Below, piece after piece: positions 24,102 to 35,301 of a stretch of 64,000 nucleotides of DNA. The first letter of the stretch is position 1; every line of letters starts with the position of its first letter. The notes below the pieces were generated by a model. The model worked only from the letters and a program-made list of their open reading frames with translations, searched no databases and had not been told where the DNA came from. The translations under genes were made by a program, and so were the position numbers. Source of the DNA: Pedococcus cremeus (GTDB taxonomy: Bacteria; Actinomycetota; Actinomycetes; Actinomycetales; Dermatophilaceae); contig NZ_FOHB01000004.1 of the NCBI RefSeq assembly GCF_900111375.1, positions 1-64,000 of the forward strand, read 5' to 3'.

Positions 24102-25475
24102 TCAGACGAGCAGCAGCGACAAGGCGTGGATGGCGACGCCGGCCAGTGCGCCGACCACCGTGCCGTTGATGCGGATGAACTGCAGGTCACGGCCCGCCGC
24201 GAGCTCGAAACGGTCGGCGGTCTCCTTGGGCGACCACAGCTCCACCTTGGTGCGGATCAGGTCGGTGAGCTGGTGGCCGTGACGTTCGGTGGTGGTGACG
24301 ACGACCTGTTCGAGCTGGCGCTCGAGCATCTCTGCGAGCTCGTCGTCCTCGAGCACCCGGGTGGCGACGGACCGGATGAGCTTGGCGATCTCGTCCTCGG
24401 CCGCCGCGTCCGGGCGCGACAGCATCCTGACGACGGCATCGATCCAGGTGCCCACCTGTTCCTGCACCCAGGCCTCGGTGCCCGGGTGGTGCACGAGGTT
24501 CCTGATCTCACCGTCGATGCGGCGCGAGGCCGCCGTGTCGTCCTTCAGCAGCTGGGCCACGCGCTCCAGGAGGTCGTTGACGGTGGTCCGCAGGTCGTGG
24601 TCCCGGTCTGCGCCCGCTGCGCGCAGGGCCGCGGTCACCTGGGTCAGGATCTTCTCGGCGCGCCTGGTGGTGGACACCAGCGACACCAGGAAGCCGCTGC
24701 GCTCGCCGATGGCCTTCAGCTGCTGGGCCAAGGCTGCCTGGTTCTCCTCGATCGCGTCCGCTCCCGCCTTGAGCAGCACGTCCAACAGCGGCTCGTGCGT
24801 CCTCGCCACGACCACGTTGTCCATGAGCCGCCCCAGCGCGGCGCTCGTGGAGTGGTTGTCGGTGTAGCTGCGCAGGGCGCCAGTCGTCAGCCGCCCCAGC
24901 ACGGAGGGGTCGGCAGAGCGCATCGCCGTCGTGAGCATCTCGACGCCACGGTCACTGAGCATCCGGGCGACGTTCTCCTGCGCCACCCATCTCGCCGTCC
25001 GCCCGACGACCCCGAGCGAGCGGACGTGGTCGCGCACCGTCTCCGGGGACAGGAAGTTCTCGGTGACGAACTGCCCGAGGCTGGCGGCGAGCTCGTCCTT
25101 CTTCCGGGGGATGAGGGCGGTGTGCGGGATCGGCAGCCCGAGCGGGTGCTTGAACAGGGCCGTGACGGCGAACCAGTCCGCCAGTCCGCCCACCATGCCC
25201 GCCTCGGCCGCGGCGCGCAGGAACTCGGACGCGGTCGACTGCGGCGCCACGAGGTAGCTCGCGATCCACAGGACACCGACGAGGACGAGCAGCAGGCTCG
25301 CCCTCGTCTTCATCCTCCGCAGCCGCTGGCGGTCACGCTGCGAGCCCTCGATCCCCAGCACTCCGGTCAGGGAGGATCGCGCCCGGTGCCGCCCGGGTTC
25401 CGACGGAGTCAGGGGTTGCTGCTCCGCTGTCGAACGCGGCGGTGCTTGCGTCGTGGACGGGGACACCCCACCCAC
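24102..25475 (-). CDS. DUF445 membrane protein (YheB/YjiN-like)
   Basis: 457 residues from GTG 25475; the first 50 are low-complexity, so a later start is possible. One hydrophobic helix at about 57-78 (TRASLLLVLVGVLWIASYLV), the family block AGMVGGLADWFAVTALFKHP LGLPIPHTALIPRKK, a long soluble helical region, and a final hydrophobic segment (NGTVVGALAGVAIHALSLLL). DUF445 proteins are inner-membrane proteins without a settled function. Spaced 161 bases upstream of the Arr fusion gene. Confidence 0.85.
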   Translation of the reverse strand: MGGVSPSTTQAPPRSTAEQQPLTPSEPGRHRARSSLTGVLGIEGSQRDRQRLRRMKTRASLLLVLVGVLWIASYLVAPQSTASEFLRAAAEAGMVGGLADWFAVTALFKHPLGLPIPHTALIPRKKDELAASLGQFVTENFLSPETVRDHVRSLGVVGRTARWVAQENVARMLSDRGVEMLTTAMRSADPSVLGRLTTGALRSYTDNHSTSAALGRLMDNVVVARTHEPLLDVLLKAGADAIEENQAALAQQLKAIGERSGFLVSLVSTTRRAEKILTQVTAALRAAGADRDHDLRTTVNDLLERVAQLLKDDTAASRRIDGEIRNLVHHPGTEAWVQEQVGTWIDAVVRMLSRPDAAAEDEIAKLIRSVATRVLEDDELAEMLERQLEQVVVTTTERHGHQLTDLIRTKVELWSPKETADRFELAAGRDLQFIRINGTVVGALAGVAIHALSLLLV

Positions 25476-25532
25476 CCTAGGCGGCCCTCCCGCCGAACGT
25501 CGGCCGTGCTTCGGGCGAGCGGCCCCGGGGCC

Positions 25533-25751
25533 TCAGGGCACGTCGTGCGAGTGGTCCGCCTCGTCGAGCCTCGTCGCGGCGCCGCGCAGGCTGCGCAGCT
25601 CCGCCTCGTAGTACCCGAGCTCGGCGGTGGCGAACGAGCCTGCGGCGTCGAGCGGCATACCGGGTCCTTGGAGGACTTCCGCCGCAGCGATCTCGACCTG
25701 GGCCTCCTCGGCCACGGCGAGGAGGTCGGGGTGGTTCGGGTTGGTGGTCAT
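25533..25751 (-). CDS. Small hypothetical protein, 72 residues
   Basis: From ATG 25751: MTTNPNHPDLLAVAEEAQVE, then ELGYYEAELRSLRGAATRLD and DEADHSHDVP. Acidic, helical, no signal. No family recognised. It lies between two larger same-strand genes and its codon use looks coding, but it is short. Confidence 0.5.
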   Translation of the reverse strand: MTTNPNHPDLLAVAEEAQVEIAAAEVLQGPGMPLDAAGSFATAELGYYEAELRSLRGAATRLDEADHSHDVP

Positions 25752-25803
25752 GGACTCATGACCGGGCAGGACCCGGGAATGTGACAGCGGGTCCCGACCA
25801 CCG

Positions 25804-26550
25804 TCATGCGGACTCCTTGGCCCAGGCCGCGTACGAGATCGAGCCCAGCTCGGCACCCGCAGCGGGCACGAGGCTGTCGTCGGCGAGCTCGGTCCCGAAG
25901 TACGTGGCGTGTTCGTCGACGACCAGGTCACGCGTGTCACCGGACTCCGAGAGCACGGCCGCGATGAACTCGTCCATCCTCACCCTCTCGGGGCCGCCGA
26001 TCTCCTTGACGCCGTGCAGCGGTGTGGCCACAGCCGCCCTTGCCACGGCCGACGCGACGTCGTCGGACGCCATCGGCTGGTAGTGCACCGGGGCGAGGTG
26101 CACCGCGCCGTCGACGGTGGAGGCGTCCGCGATGGCCCTGGTGAACTCGAAGAACTGGGTCGCACGGACGATCGAGTACGGGACGCCCGACTGCCTGATG
26201 AGGTCCTCCTGGGCCGCCTTGGCGCGCAGGTAGCCGCTGTCAGGCAGGGTCCCGGTGCCGACGACCGAGAGGGCGACGTGGTGCGCCACGCCGGCCTCCT
26301 TCTCGGCCTCGAGGAGGTTGGTGGTGGAGATGGTGAAGAAGCCCATGACGTCGTCGTCCGCGAACGACGGGGAGTTCGACACGTCGACCACGACGTCCGC
26401 CCCGACCAGCGCGTCGGCCAGCCCCTCTCCGGTGAGCGTGTTGACCCCGGTCTGCGGCGCCGCGGCCACCGCCTCGTGGCCGTGGGCGTTCAGCTTCTCG
26501 ACGACCTTGGACCCGATGAGCCCTGTTCCGCCGACTACGACGACCTTCAT
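25804..26550 (-). CDS. NAD(P)H-binding atypical SDR (NmrA-like), ECF41 partner
   Basis: 248 residues from ATG 26550 with AAAGGGAT upstream. N-terminal dinucleotide motif MKVVVVGGTGLIGSKVVEKL, then VDVSNSPSFADDDV, HHVALSVVGTGTLPDSGYLR, and IVRATQFFEFTRAIAD, typical of NmrA/NAD(P)H-binding atypical SDRs that lack the YxxxK triad. Oxidoreductase/epimerase genes of this kind are the standard targets of ECF41 sigma factors, and an ECF41-type promoter (26611-26637) lies upstream. Substrate unknown. Confidence 0.9.
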   Translation of the reverse strand: MKVVVVGGTGLIGSKVVEKLNAHGHEAVAAAPQTGVNTLTGEGLADALVGADVVVDVSNSPSFADDDVMGFFTISTTNLLEAEKEAGVAHHVALSVVGTGTLPDSGYLRAKAAQEDLIRQSGVPYSIVRATQFFEFTRAIADASTVDGAVHLAPVHYQPMASDDVASAVARAAVATPLHGVKEIGGPERVRMDEFIAAVLSESGDTRDLVVDEHATYFGTELADDSLVPAAGAELGSISYAAWAKESA

Positions 26551-26610
26551 GAGTTGATCCCTTTCTGGGACTGTCGATGGGAAGGAGGCTCAGGCGCCTC
26601 CACCCCACAT

Positions 26611-26637
26611 GACCGGACAGCGCCGCCTCCTGTGACA
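26611..26637 (-). promoter_or_regulatory. Probable ECF41 promoter (TGTCACA-N16-GGTC)
   Basis: On the minus strand TGTCACA (26637-26631) is followed after exactly 16 bases by GGTC (26614-26611), one mismatch from the published ECF41 consensus TGTCACA-N16-CGTC. It lies 61 bases upstream of the SDR start and downstream of the sigma gene itself. A 6-bp hairpin (GGAGGC-TCAGGC-GCCTCC, 26584-26601) lies in the leader. Confidence 0.75.
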
Positions 26638-26670
26638 CCACTCGAGGACGAGCGTCACGCGCAGGTGTGG

Positions 26671-27567
26671 CTAGCCCGCGATCGGGGCGAGCTTGGCGGG
26701 TGCCATGACCCAGAGCAGCTGGTCGATACCGGATCCCGAGCTGCTGATGGTGAGCAGCGCCAGGGCCGAGTCGCCGCGCGTGACGAGCACGGACGGCCGC
26801 CCGTTGGTCTCCAGCCAGGTGAGGCTCGTGCCGGTCCACCAGTCCGCCCACCCGGCGACGAAGCGGGCCACCTTGTCCCGGCCGACCACGGGCCGGCGGG
26901 CCGCCCGGGGTGCAATGCCGGCACCGTCGGAGGTGCTGACCACCTCGGCGGACAGCACCTGCTCCAGGCGCGCCAGGTCGCCGTCGCGAGCAGCCGCGAC
27001 GAAGGCGTCGAGCAGGGCGCGGTGCTCGGCCGGGTCGACGGGTTCGCTGCGGCTCGACTGCACGTGCTTCTTCGCGCGGCTGACCAGCTGCCGGGCGTTG
27101 GGGGCAGTGGTGTCGAGGATCTCCGCGATCTCGTCGTAGGGGTAGCAGAACGCCTCGCGCAGGACGTACGCCGCCCGGTGCTCGGGGCCGAGCTTCTCCA
27201 TGAGCACCAGCACGGCTGCGTCGAGGGCCTCGGCCGTCTCGGCACCGAGAGTCGGGTCGGCGCTGGTGTCGACGGGCTCGGGCAGCCACGGCCCGACGTA
27301 CTGCTCCCTCCTGGCGCGCGCGGTGTCGAGGACGTTGAGGGCGAGCCGGGTGGTGACGGTGGTGAGGAAGCCTGCAGGGTTGCCGACGAGCGAACGATCG
27401 GTCTGCTGCCAGCGCAGCCATGCTTCCTGCACGATGTCCTCGGCCTCGGCGACACTGCCCAGCATGCGGTAGGCGACCCCGAACAGCCGGGGCCGGGAGT
27501 CGTTGAAGACCTCCGCCGCCGCGTCGAGGGTCCGGCCAGGCGCGTCGTCGACCTCGCGTGACGTCAT
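26671..27567 (-). CDS. sigJ: ECF41 RNA polymerase sigma factor (SigJ type)
   Basis: 298 residues, the usual ECF41 length. Sigma2: FGVAYRMLGSVAEAEDIVQE AWLRW; sigma4 near 135-175 (EILDTTAPNARQLVSRAKKH). The ECF41 linker signature WLPEPV is present, and residues about 180-295 form the fused SnoaL-like domain that tunes sigma activity in place of an anti-sigma factor. It starts 4 bases after the stop of the LLM oxidoreductase gene and is probably co-transcribed with it. The adjoining SDR, behind an ECF41-type promoter, is its likely target. Confidence 0.92.
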   Translation of the reverse strand: MTSREVDDAPGRTLDAAAEVFNDSRPRLFGVAYRMLGSVAEAEDIVQEAWLRWQQTDRSLVGNPAGFLTTVTTRLALNVLDTARARREQYVGPWLPEPVDTSADPTLGAETAEALDAAVLVLMEKLGPEHRAAYVLREAFCYPYDEIAEILDTTAPNARQLVSRAKKHVQSSRSEPVDPAEHRALLDAFVAAARDGDLARLEQVLSAEVVSTSDGAGIAPRAARRPVVGRDKVARFVAGWADWWTGTSLTWLETNGRPSVLVTRGDSALALLTISSSGSGIDQLLWVMAPAKLAPIAG

Positions 27568-27571
27568 GGCG

Positions 27572-28444
27572 CTAGATGTCCGCTACCGCTGGGATCACGC
27601 GCTCAGCCATCAGCTCCAGCGTGCCGGGCTTGCTGACGTTGGCGAGAGCACCATGTGCGACCTCGATACCCAGGCCGGCGAGCTCGTGCAGGTGCTCGAT
27701 CGTCTGCTTGACCCGTTCGCCGTTCGGGCCGAGGTCGAACCGCACCTGGGCGGTCTTCTCGATCTGGTCGTAGTCGCGGCCGAGTCGCTCGCAGTGCTCG
27801 CGCAGCACCTCGAGCTTGTGAGGCAGCTCGGGCGTGTCGAAGATGTTGCACGCGTCGGCGTACTGGGCGACCAGGCGCAGCGTCTTACGTTCCCCGGCGC
27901 CGCCGATGAGGATCGGCGGGTGGGGACGGCTGAGGGACTGCGGCGAGTTCAGCGTCCGGGCGAGGCGGTAGTGCTTGCCCTCGTACGGGCCGTCGTCGTC
28001 GCTCCACATCTGCTGGCAGATCTGCAGCGCCTCCTCGAGCCGCTCGAACCGCTCTGCCGTGGAGGGGAAGAACAGGCCCAGCCCGCGGGACTCCTCCTCG
28101 TTCCAGGCAGCACCGATGCCCAGCATGGCGCGACCGCCGGAGAGAACGTCGAGCGTGGTGACGGCCTTGGCCAGCAGCCCGGGCTCGCGGTACACGACGG
28201 CCGTGACCACGGTGAGCAGCTTGACGCGTTCGGTCTTCGCGGCCAGGTAGCCGAGCGTCGTGTAGGCCTCGAGCATCTCGTGCTCCGGCGGCCCCAGGTG
28301 CCCGATCTGCCAGACGTGGTCCATCACGCTGACGCGGTCGTACCCCGCCTGCTCGGCGCGCGCAGCGACGTCACCGAGCTTGTCGCGCAGGCTGTTCGGC
28401 CCCCCGTCCCAGGTGAAGTCCGGGATGTGCAGTCCAAGCTTCAT
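27572..28444 (-). CDS. LLM-class F420-dependent oxidoreductase
   Basis: 290 residues from ATG 28444 behind GGGAG. TIM-barrel luciferase-like monooxygenase of the F420 type: MKLGLHIPDFTWDG, YDRVSVMDHVWQIGHLGPPE, TVVTAVVYREPGLLAKAVTT, LDVLSGGRAMLGIGAAWNEE, RPHPPILIGGAGERKTLRLV. The GIGAGW-like motif (GIGAAWNEEE) and barrel spacing are typical of F420-linked enzymes. Substrate unknown. It leads the apparent operon LLM-sigJ. Confidence 0.9.
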   Translation of the reverse strand: MKLGLHIPDFTWDGGPNSLRDKLGDVAARAEQAGYDRVSVMDHVWQIGHLGPPEHEMLEAYTTLGYLAAKTERVKLLTVVTAVVYREPGLLAKAVTTLDVLSGGRAMLGIGAAWNEEESRGLGLFFPSTAERFERLEEALQICQQMWSDDDGPYEGKHYRLARTLNSPQSLSRPHPPILIGGAGERKTLRLVAQYADACNIFDTPELPHKLEVLREHCERLGRDYDQIEKTAQVRFDLGPNGERVKQTIEHLHELAGLGIEVAHGALANVSKPGTLELMAERVIPAVADI

Positions 28445-28504
28445 GCCAGCTCCCTCACGTCGCGCTCTCCATCGGTGCCGTCCGTCGCCGCCGACCGTCC
28501 CCAT

Positions 28505-29818
28505 TCAACGCTCGGGACGACCTGCTGGCGCGAGCAGCCCGGTGCGGGTCCGGGGGAAGCCACTGTCCCCACCGGGGCCGGGCTTGACGGCGAGGACCTG
28601 GTTGATGCCGAGGCGGTTGGAGCGGAAGCCGAGTGCCGAGCCGGCCATGTACAGCCGCCACACCCGGGCCCGCCCGGCGCTGGAGAGCCTGACCGCCTGG
28701 TCCCAGTTCTGTTCGAGGTTGGCCACCCATGCGCGCAGGGTGTCCACGTAGTGCTCGCGCAGCGACTCGACGTCCCGGACCTCGAACCCCGCTGACTCCA
28801 GCACGTCGACCACCGTCGCCAGCGGGTGCAGCTCACCGTCGGGGAAGACGTAGCGGTCGATGAACGACGTCTTGTCACCCTTGGGGTCGCCCGGGGGTCC
28901 GGGCCGACGCGAGATCGCATGGTTGAGCAGCCGGCCGCCCGGCGACAGGAGGGTGTGCAGGTGGGCGGCATACTCGTCCAGCTGCGACAGGCCGACGTGC
29001 TCGGCCATCCCGATGCTCGCGATGGCGTCGTAGGACCCGTCCGGCACATCGCGGTAGTCCTGCACCCTGATCTCGACCCGGTCAGCCAGGCCGTGTGACG
29101 CGACGGCTGCGCGTGCGAAGGCGGCCTGCTCCTCGGAGAGGGTGACGCCCACAGCCGTGACGCCGTACCTGCGGGCGGCCTGGATGACGAACGACCCCCA
29201 CCCGCAACCCACGTCCAGCAGTCGCATCCCCGGGGCCAGGCCCAGCTTGTGCGCCACCAGGTCGAGCTTGGCGCACTGCGCGTCCTGCAGGGTGTAGTCG
29301 GGCGAGGGCTCCTGCTCGAAGTACGCGCAGGAGTAGACCATCGACGGCCCCAGGACCAGGGCGTAGAAGTCGTTGCCCACGTCGTAGTGGTGCGAGACCG
29401 CCTTGGCATCCCGTCCCCGCGCGTGCCGGCGCCCGGACAGCCGAATCTCCTCGGCGGGCGGCCGCGGCGGCGGACCCAGCGCGCCCAGGCGCAGCACGGC
29501 CTTGACGACGGCAGCCGTGGTGTCGGGCCCGACCCGCACGCCCGGTCCGCGCTCGGGGTCGGCCAGCGCCTCGAGGCGGGTCAGCGCGTCGAGGAGGTCA
29601 CCGTCGATCTCGACGTCCCCGGACACGTACGCGCGGGCGAACCCCAGTTCGTTGGGGGCCCAGGCCAGGCGGCGAAGGGCCCGCCGTGACGCGAAGCGAA
29701 CGACCACGTCGGCGTCCGGTGACCCCATCGAGCTGCCGTCCCAGCATTCGACGCGCAGCGGAAGGTCGGTGCCGAGCGCGGCGTCGACCAGCGGTCGCAA
29801 GATCGCAGCGGCGTCCAT
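28505..29818 (-). CDS. Cyclopropane-fatty-acyl-phospholipid synthase-family methyltransferase
   Basis: 437 residues from ATG 29818. An N-terminal SCP2-like/lipid-binding region (ADVVVRFASRRALRRLAWAP) precedes the class I SAM methyltransferase: HHYDVGNDFYALVLGPSMVY, LLDVGCGWGSFVIQAARRYG, GVTLSEEQAAFA, VQDYRDVPDGSYDAIASIGM, EHVG. The bicarbonate/active-site cysteine-glutamate pattern of CFA synthases appears as YSCAYFEQE. It should transfer a methylene from SAM to the double bond of membrane fatty acids, or methylate a related lipid. The LLM gene starts 60 bases downstream. Confidence 0.88.
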   Translation of the reverse strand: MDAAAILRPLVDAALGTDLPLRVECWDGSSMGSPDADVVVRFASRRALRRLAWAPNELGFARAYVSGDVEIDGDLLDALTRLEALADPERGPGVRVGPDTTAAVVKAVLRLGALGPPPRPPAEEIRLSGRRHARGRDAKAVSHHYDVGNDFYALVLGPSMVYSCAYFEQEPSPDYTLQDAQCAKLDLVAHKLGLAPGMRLLDVGCGWGSFVIQAARRYGVTAVGVTLSEEQAAFARAAVASHGLADRVEIRVQDYRDVPDGSYDAIASIGMAEHVGLSQLDEYAAHLHTLLSPGGRLLNHAISRRPGPPGDPKGDKTSFIDRYVFPDGELHPLATVVDVLESAGFEVRDVESLREHYVDTLRAWVANLEQNWDQAVRLSSAGRARVWRLYMAGSALGFRSNRLGINQVLAVKPGPGGDSGFPRTRTGLLAPAGRPER

Positions 29819-29901
29819 CGCACCTCCCAACGGCCTCACGAGCCAACGTAGCGGTCTGGGCCTCATGCTGCGCAGCCCGCGGCGCGGCGATCGCCCTCCG
29901 G

Positions 29902-30342
29902 TCAGCCGATCCGCTCGGCCAGCGAGACGATGATGCCCTCCGGGCCGCGGACGTAGGCCATCAGCCAGGCGTTCTCGTACTGGCCGATGCCCCCGACGAG
30001 GCCGTACCCGTCAGCGCTCAGCTGGTCGACGGTCGCCTGCAGGTCGTCGACCTCGAACGAGACGTTGCGCAGGCCAAGCTCATTGGCCATCGCGGTGGGC
30101 GATCCGGGCTGGTGGTCCGGTCTGACGAAGCTGGAGAGCTCGATCCACGTCCCTCCGCCGGGCGCGCGCAGCCCGACGATCTCCGTACGTGAGTCGGGAA
30201 TGCCGGTCACCGTGTCGACGAACTCGCCCTCGACGAACATGCGCCCGTCGACCTCGAGACCCAACCCGACGAAGAACGCCGTCACGGCGTCGAGGTCGGC
30301 GACGGTGATGCCGATGTGGTCGAAACGCTTGATGGCGGGCAT
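29902..30342 (-). CDS. VOC-family (glyoxalase-like) protein
   Basis: 146 residues. ATG 30342 is preferred to ATG 30351 because GGAGG ends 9 bases before it. Two betaalphabetabetabeta units: FDHIGITVADLDAVTAFFVG, GLEVDGRMF, then LGLRNVSFEVDDLQATVDQL, AYVRGPEGIIVSLAERIG. The metal ligands expected for glyoxalase-type members are His (FDHIG), Glu (GTWIELSSF) and Glu (GPEGIIV). Likely a dioxygenase, isomerase or resistance-type VOC protein; not assignable further. Confidence 0.88.
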   Translation of the reverse strand: MPAIKRFDHIGITVADLDAVTAFFVGLGLEVDGRMFVEGEFVDTVTGIPDSRTEIVGLRAPGGGTWIELSSFVRPDHQPGSPTAMANELGLRNVSFEVDDLQATVDQLSADGYGLVGGIGQYENAWLMAYVRGPEGIIVSLAERIG

Positions 30343-30407
30343 GACGTCCATCCTCCCAACAGATCCACGACGGCGCCCGAGACCAGCTCCGGCCTCGCAG
30401 CCGCCGG

Positions 30408-31661
30408 TCAGGAGCTGCCCGAGTGCCCCCGCGCCGTGGCCAGGCGTTCCACGGTGTCGGGATGGGTCGCGAACAGCAGGTACTCGATCCGGGGAGGATG
30501 GACATCGGAGATGTTGAGCTCGGCCAGGCGCAGCTGCATCGCGGCGAACACGGCGGAGTCACCGGTCAGCCGCAAGGCGTGCTGGTCGGCACGGGCCTCG
30601 ACCCGACGGGAGACGAGGTTCTGCACCGGGCCGCTGACCAGGCCTGCCACCGCCCCCGCGGCGAGCACCAGCCCGATCGCGTTCGGCGAGCCGATGGAGC
30701 TCACCCCGGCTCGGCGCAGCAGGGCGCCCCACTCCCCCAACAGGTAGAGCGCCACGACCGCAGCCGCGGCCCCGACCGCCCCCAGCAGCGCACCCAGCTC
30801 GGTGTCCCGGTCCTTGGCGTGGCCCAGCTCGTGCGCGACGACGCTGCGCACCTCACCTGAAGGGGCCTCCCGCAGCAGCGTGTCGTAGACGACGATCCGC
30901 CGGGTGCGCCCCAAGCCGGACACGTACGCGTTCAGCCCGGTCGTACGCCGCGAAGCGTCCGCGACCAGCACGTCCCGCACCGTCAGGCCGTCCCGGGCCG
31001 CCATGGTGAGCAGCTGGTCACGCAGTGGTCCCGCCGGCATCGGGGTGAACGTGTTGAACACCGGCTCGACCAGGACCGGGAAGACGAACGACAGCAGGAC
31101 CACCAACGCGGCGGCACCCACGGCGCCGAACGCCCACCACCAGCCGGGCGCGAAGTGGGTGAGCGTGTAGAACCCGCCGAGCACCACCGCACCGATCACC
31201 GCCCCGACCGCGCCTCCCTTGAGCTGGTCCGCCGCCCAGCCGCCCCAGTCCTGGGTGGACAGCCCGTAATCGCGCAGCACGGTGTGGCGCCAGGCGCTGA
31301 ACGGCAGGGCCACCAACCACAGCATCGCCAGGATGACCAGCCCTCCTGCCAGGGCCTCCGCCAGCCAGTGCCCGCCGAACGGCTGGCCGACCCAGGCGAC
31401 GATCCGGGCACCCGCCGGGGTTAATCCGAGCAGCAGGGGCACCACCAGTCCCACCAGCAGGGCACCGTACGAGCTGGGGCGCAGGGCGGCGCGCAGCGCC
31501 CGACCTCTGGTGACCACGCCATCCGGCACGTCGCCCAGCGCCGCCGCTTGGTCGGCGCGGCTCGGGCGGGGCAGCCGCCAGGGCACCAGCGTGATCGCCG
31601 CGACCGCCAGCACGATGCCGACGGCGACCAGCGCCGCCAGAGCCCACCATGTCGGGGTCAC
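30408..31661 (-). CDS. M48-family metalloprotease (Ste24/HtpX-like)
   Basis: 417 residues from GTG 31661. Multiple membrane helices and the zinc motif VVAHELGHAKDRD near residue 287; the third ligand is in the later helix (RRVEARADQHALRLTG). The NTFTPMP and DASRRTTGLNAYVSGLGRTR motifs place it in the Ste24-like CAAX protease group (M48A) rather than small HtpX. It should cleave membrane or misfolded proteins from the cytoplasmic membrane face. Divergent from the VOC gene at 31910. Confidence 0.92.
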   Translation of the reverse strand: MTPTWWALAALVAVGIVLAVAAITLVPWRLPRPSRADQAAALGDVPDGVVTRGRALRAALRPSSYGALLVGLVVPLLLGLTPAGARIVAWVGQPFGGHWLAEALAGGLVILAMLWLVALPFSAWRHTVLRDYGLSTQDWGGWAADQLKGGAVGAVIGAVVLGGFYTLTHFAPGWWWAFGAVGAAALVVLLSFVFPVLVEPVFNTFTPMPAGPLRDQLLTMAARDGLTVRDVLVADASRRTTGLNAYVSGLGRTRRIVVYDTLLREAPSGEVRSVVAHELGHAKDRDTELGALLGAVGAAAAVVALYLLGEWGALLRRAGVSSIGSPNAIGLVLAAGAVAGLVSGPVQNLVSRRVEARADQHALRLTGDSAVFAAMQLRLAELNISDVHPPRIEYLLFATHPDTVERLATARGHSGSS

Positions 31662-31909
31662 CGCCGTCCCCTCTCCTCCCTGTCACCGTCCAGGCAGGTC
31701 CAGCCGCCGGGACCGTTGCCGCCCACCGCCAAGTGCACCACCCGGCATGCCAACAGGTGAACGGTTCGCAACAGCGGGCCTTCTGCCCAGGCGGCGCTGG
31801 TGGAAGGGTCAGGATTCGAGAAGCAGCGGTCACCGGTTCGCTCCTAGCGTGTCAGTCATCGACAGAGCGGCGGTCAGTGGATGACCGTCCTGACAAGGAG
31901 GTGACGAGG

Positions 31910-32239
31910 ATGAGCCCCACGATCCGCAGTCTGGTGATCCCGGTGTCCGATCTGGACGCCACCAAGGCGGTGTACACCGCGCTGCTCGGCTCACCGCACA
32001 CGGACGAGTCGTACTACGTCGGCTACAACGTCGACGGCTTCGAGGTCGCTCTCAACCCGGCCGGCGCTGGTGGGGGGCCGGTGGCCTTCGCCGACGTCGA
32101 AGACCTGGACGCGACCCGCGCGACCCTGCTTGCGGCCGGAGCCACCGAGCGGGACGCGCCGCGCCAGGTCGCACCCGGTGCGCGGGTCTGCGTGCTCGCC
32201 GACGCCGACGGAAACCCCATCGGCCTGCGCGGGAAGTAG
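31910..32239 (+). CDS. Small VOC-family protein
   Basis: 109 residues from ATG 31910 with a strong AAGGAGGTGACGAGG leader, one of the best ribosome sites in the window. Pattern: IRSLVIPVSDLDATKAVYTA LLGSPHTDESY, FEVALNPAGAGGGPVAFADV, VCVLADADGNPIGLRGK. Typical of stand-alone glyoxalase/bleomycin-resistance folds. Metal ligands are not all obvious, so it may be a binding protein. Confidence 0.88.
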   Translation: MSPTIRSLVIPVSDLDATKAVYTALLGSPHTDESYYVGYNVDGFEVALNPAGAGGGPVAFADVEDLDATRATLLAAGATERDAPRQVAPGARVCVLADADGNPIGLRGK

Positions 32240-32295
32240 CGGACGGACACACCGCGCCGCCCAAGGACGCACGCTTGACCGGTGCCGGCAGCCGC

Positions 32296-32330
32296 GCCGG
32301 CCGCGCCGGCCGTGCCGGCCGTGCCGGCCG
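32296..32330. repeat. Four tandem 9-bp GC repeats
   Basis: GCCGGCCGC then two GCCGGCCGT and a final GCCGGCCG, between the VOC gene and the tRNA. Each unit is self-complementary in its core (GCCGGC). No function recognised; possibly a recombination or structured-RNA hot spot. Confidence 0.75.
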
Positions 32331-32364
32331 CCCGAGAACAAATCTGCGGTTAGCTGTCAGAGCG

Positions 32365-32437
32365 AGCCGACGAGGGGACTCGAACCCCTAACCACCTGTT
32401 TACAAGACAGGTGCGCTGCCAATTGCGCCACGCCGGC
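32365..32437 (-). tRNA. tRNA-Thr (anticodon UGU)
   Basis: On the minus strand the 73-base cloverleaf is complete: acceptor GCCGGCG/CGTCGGC with one G-T pair, D arm GCGCAATTGGCAGCGC, anticodon stem CCTGT/ACAGG with loop CTTGTAA (anticodon TGT, 32404-32402) and T arm AGGGGTTCGAGTCCCCT. Discriminator T; CCA is not encoded. It decodes ACA and, with wobble, other Thr codons. Confidence 0.95.
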
Positions 32438-32608
32438 GAGTCCACGAGCGCCGACGTGGCGCCTCGGGATCGCGGAAATGCTACCCGCCGCTGCTCGTCA
32501 CCACGGCATGCGGGACGCCCAGCGCAGGCACACGGACGTCTGCCACGCGGCACACGACGGGGCCCGGCCCACCGTGAGGTGAGCCGGGCCCCGTCGGAAG
32601 CAGAGGCG

Positions 32609-35258
<2,650 letters not shown>

Positions 35259-35301
35259 CGGCGACCCGTCAGAGCGGACACGTCATCGACAGCAGCGAGC
35301 A

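Noticed and set aside
24102-25475. Plus-strand open frame of over 600 codons across the DUF445 gene.
   Set aside because: High-GC codon bias opens the opposite strand. The DUF445 signature AGMVGGLADWFAVTALFKHP is on the minus strand.
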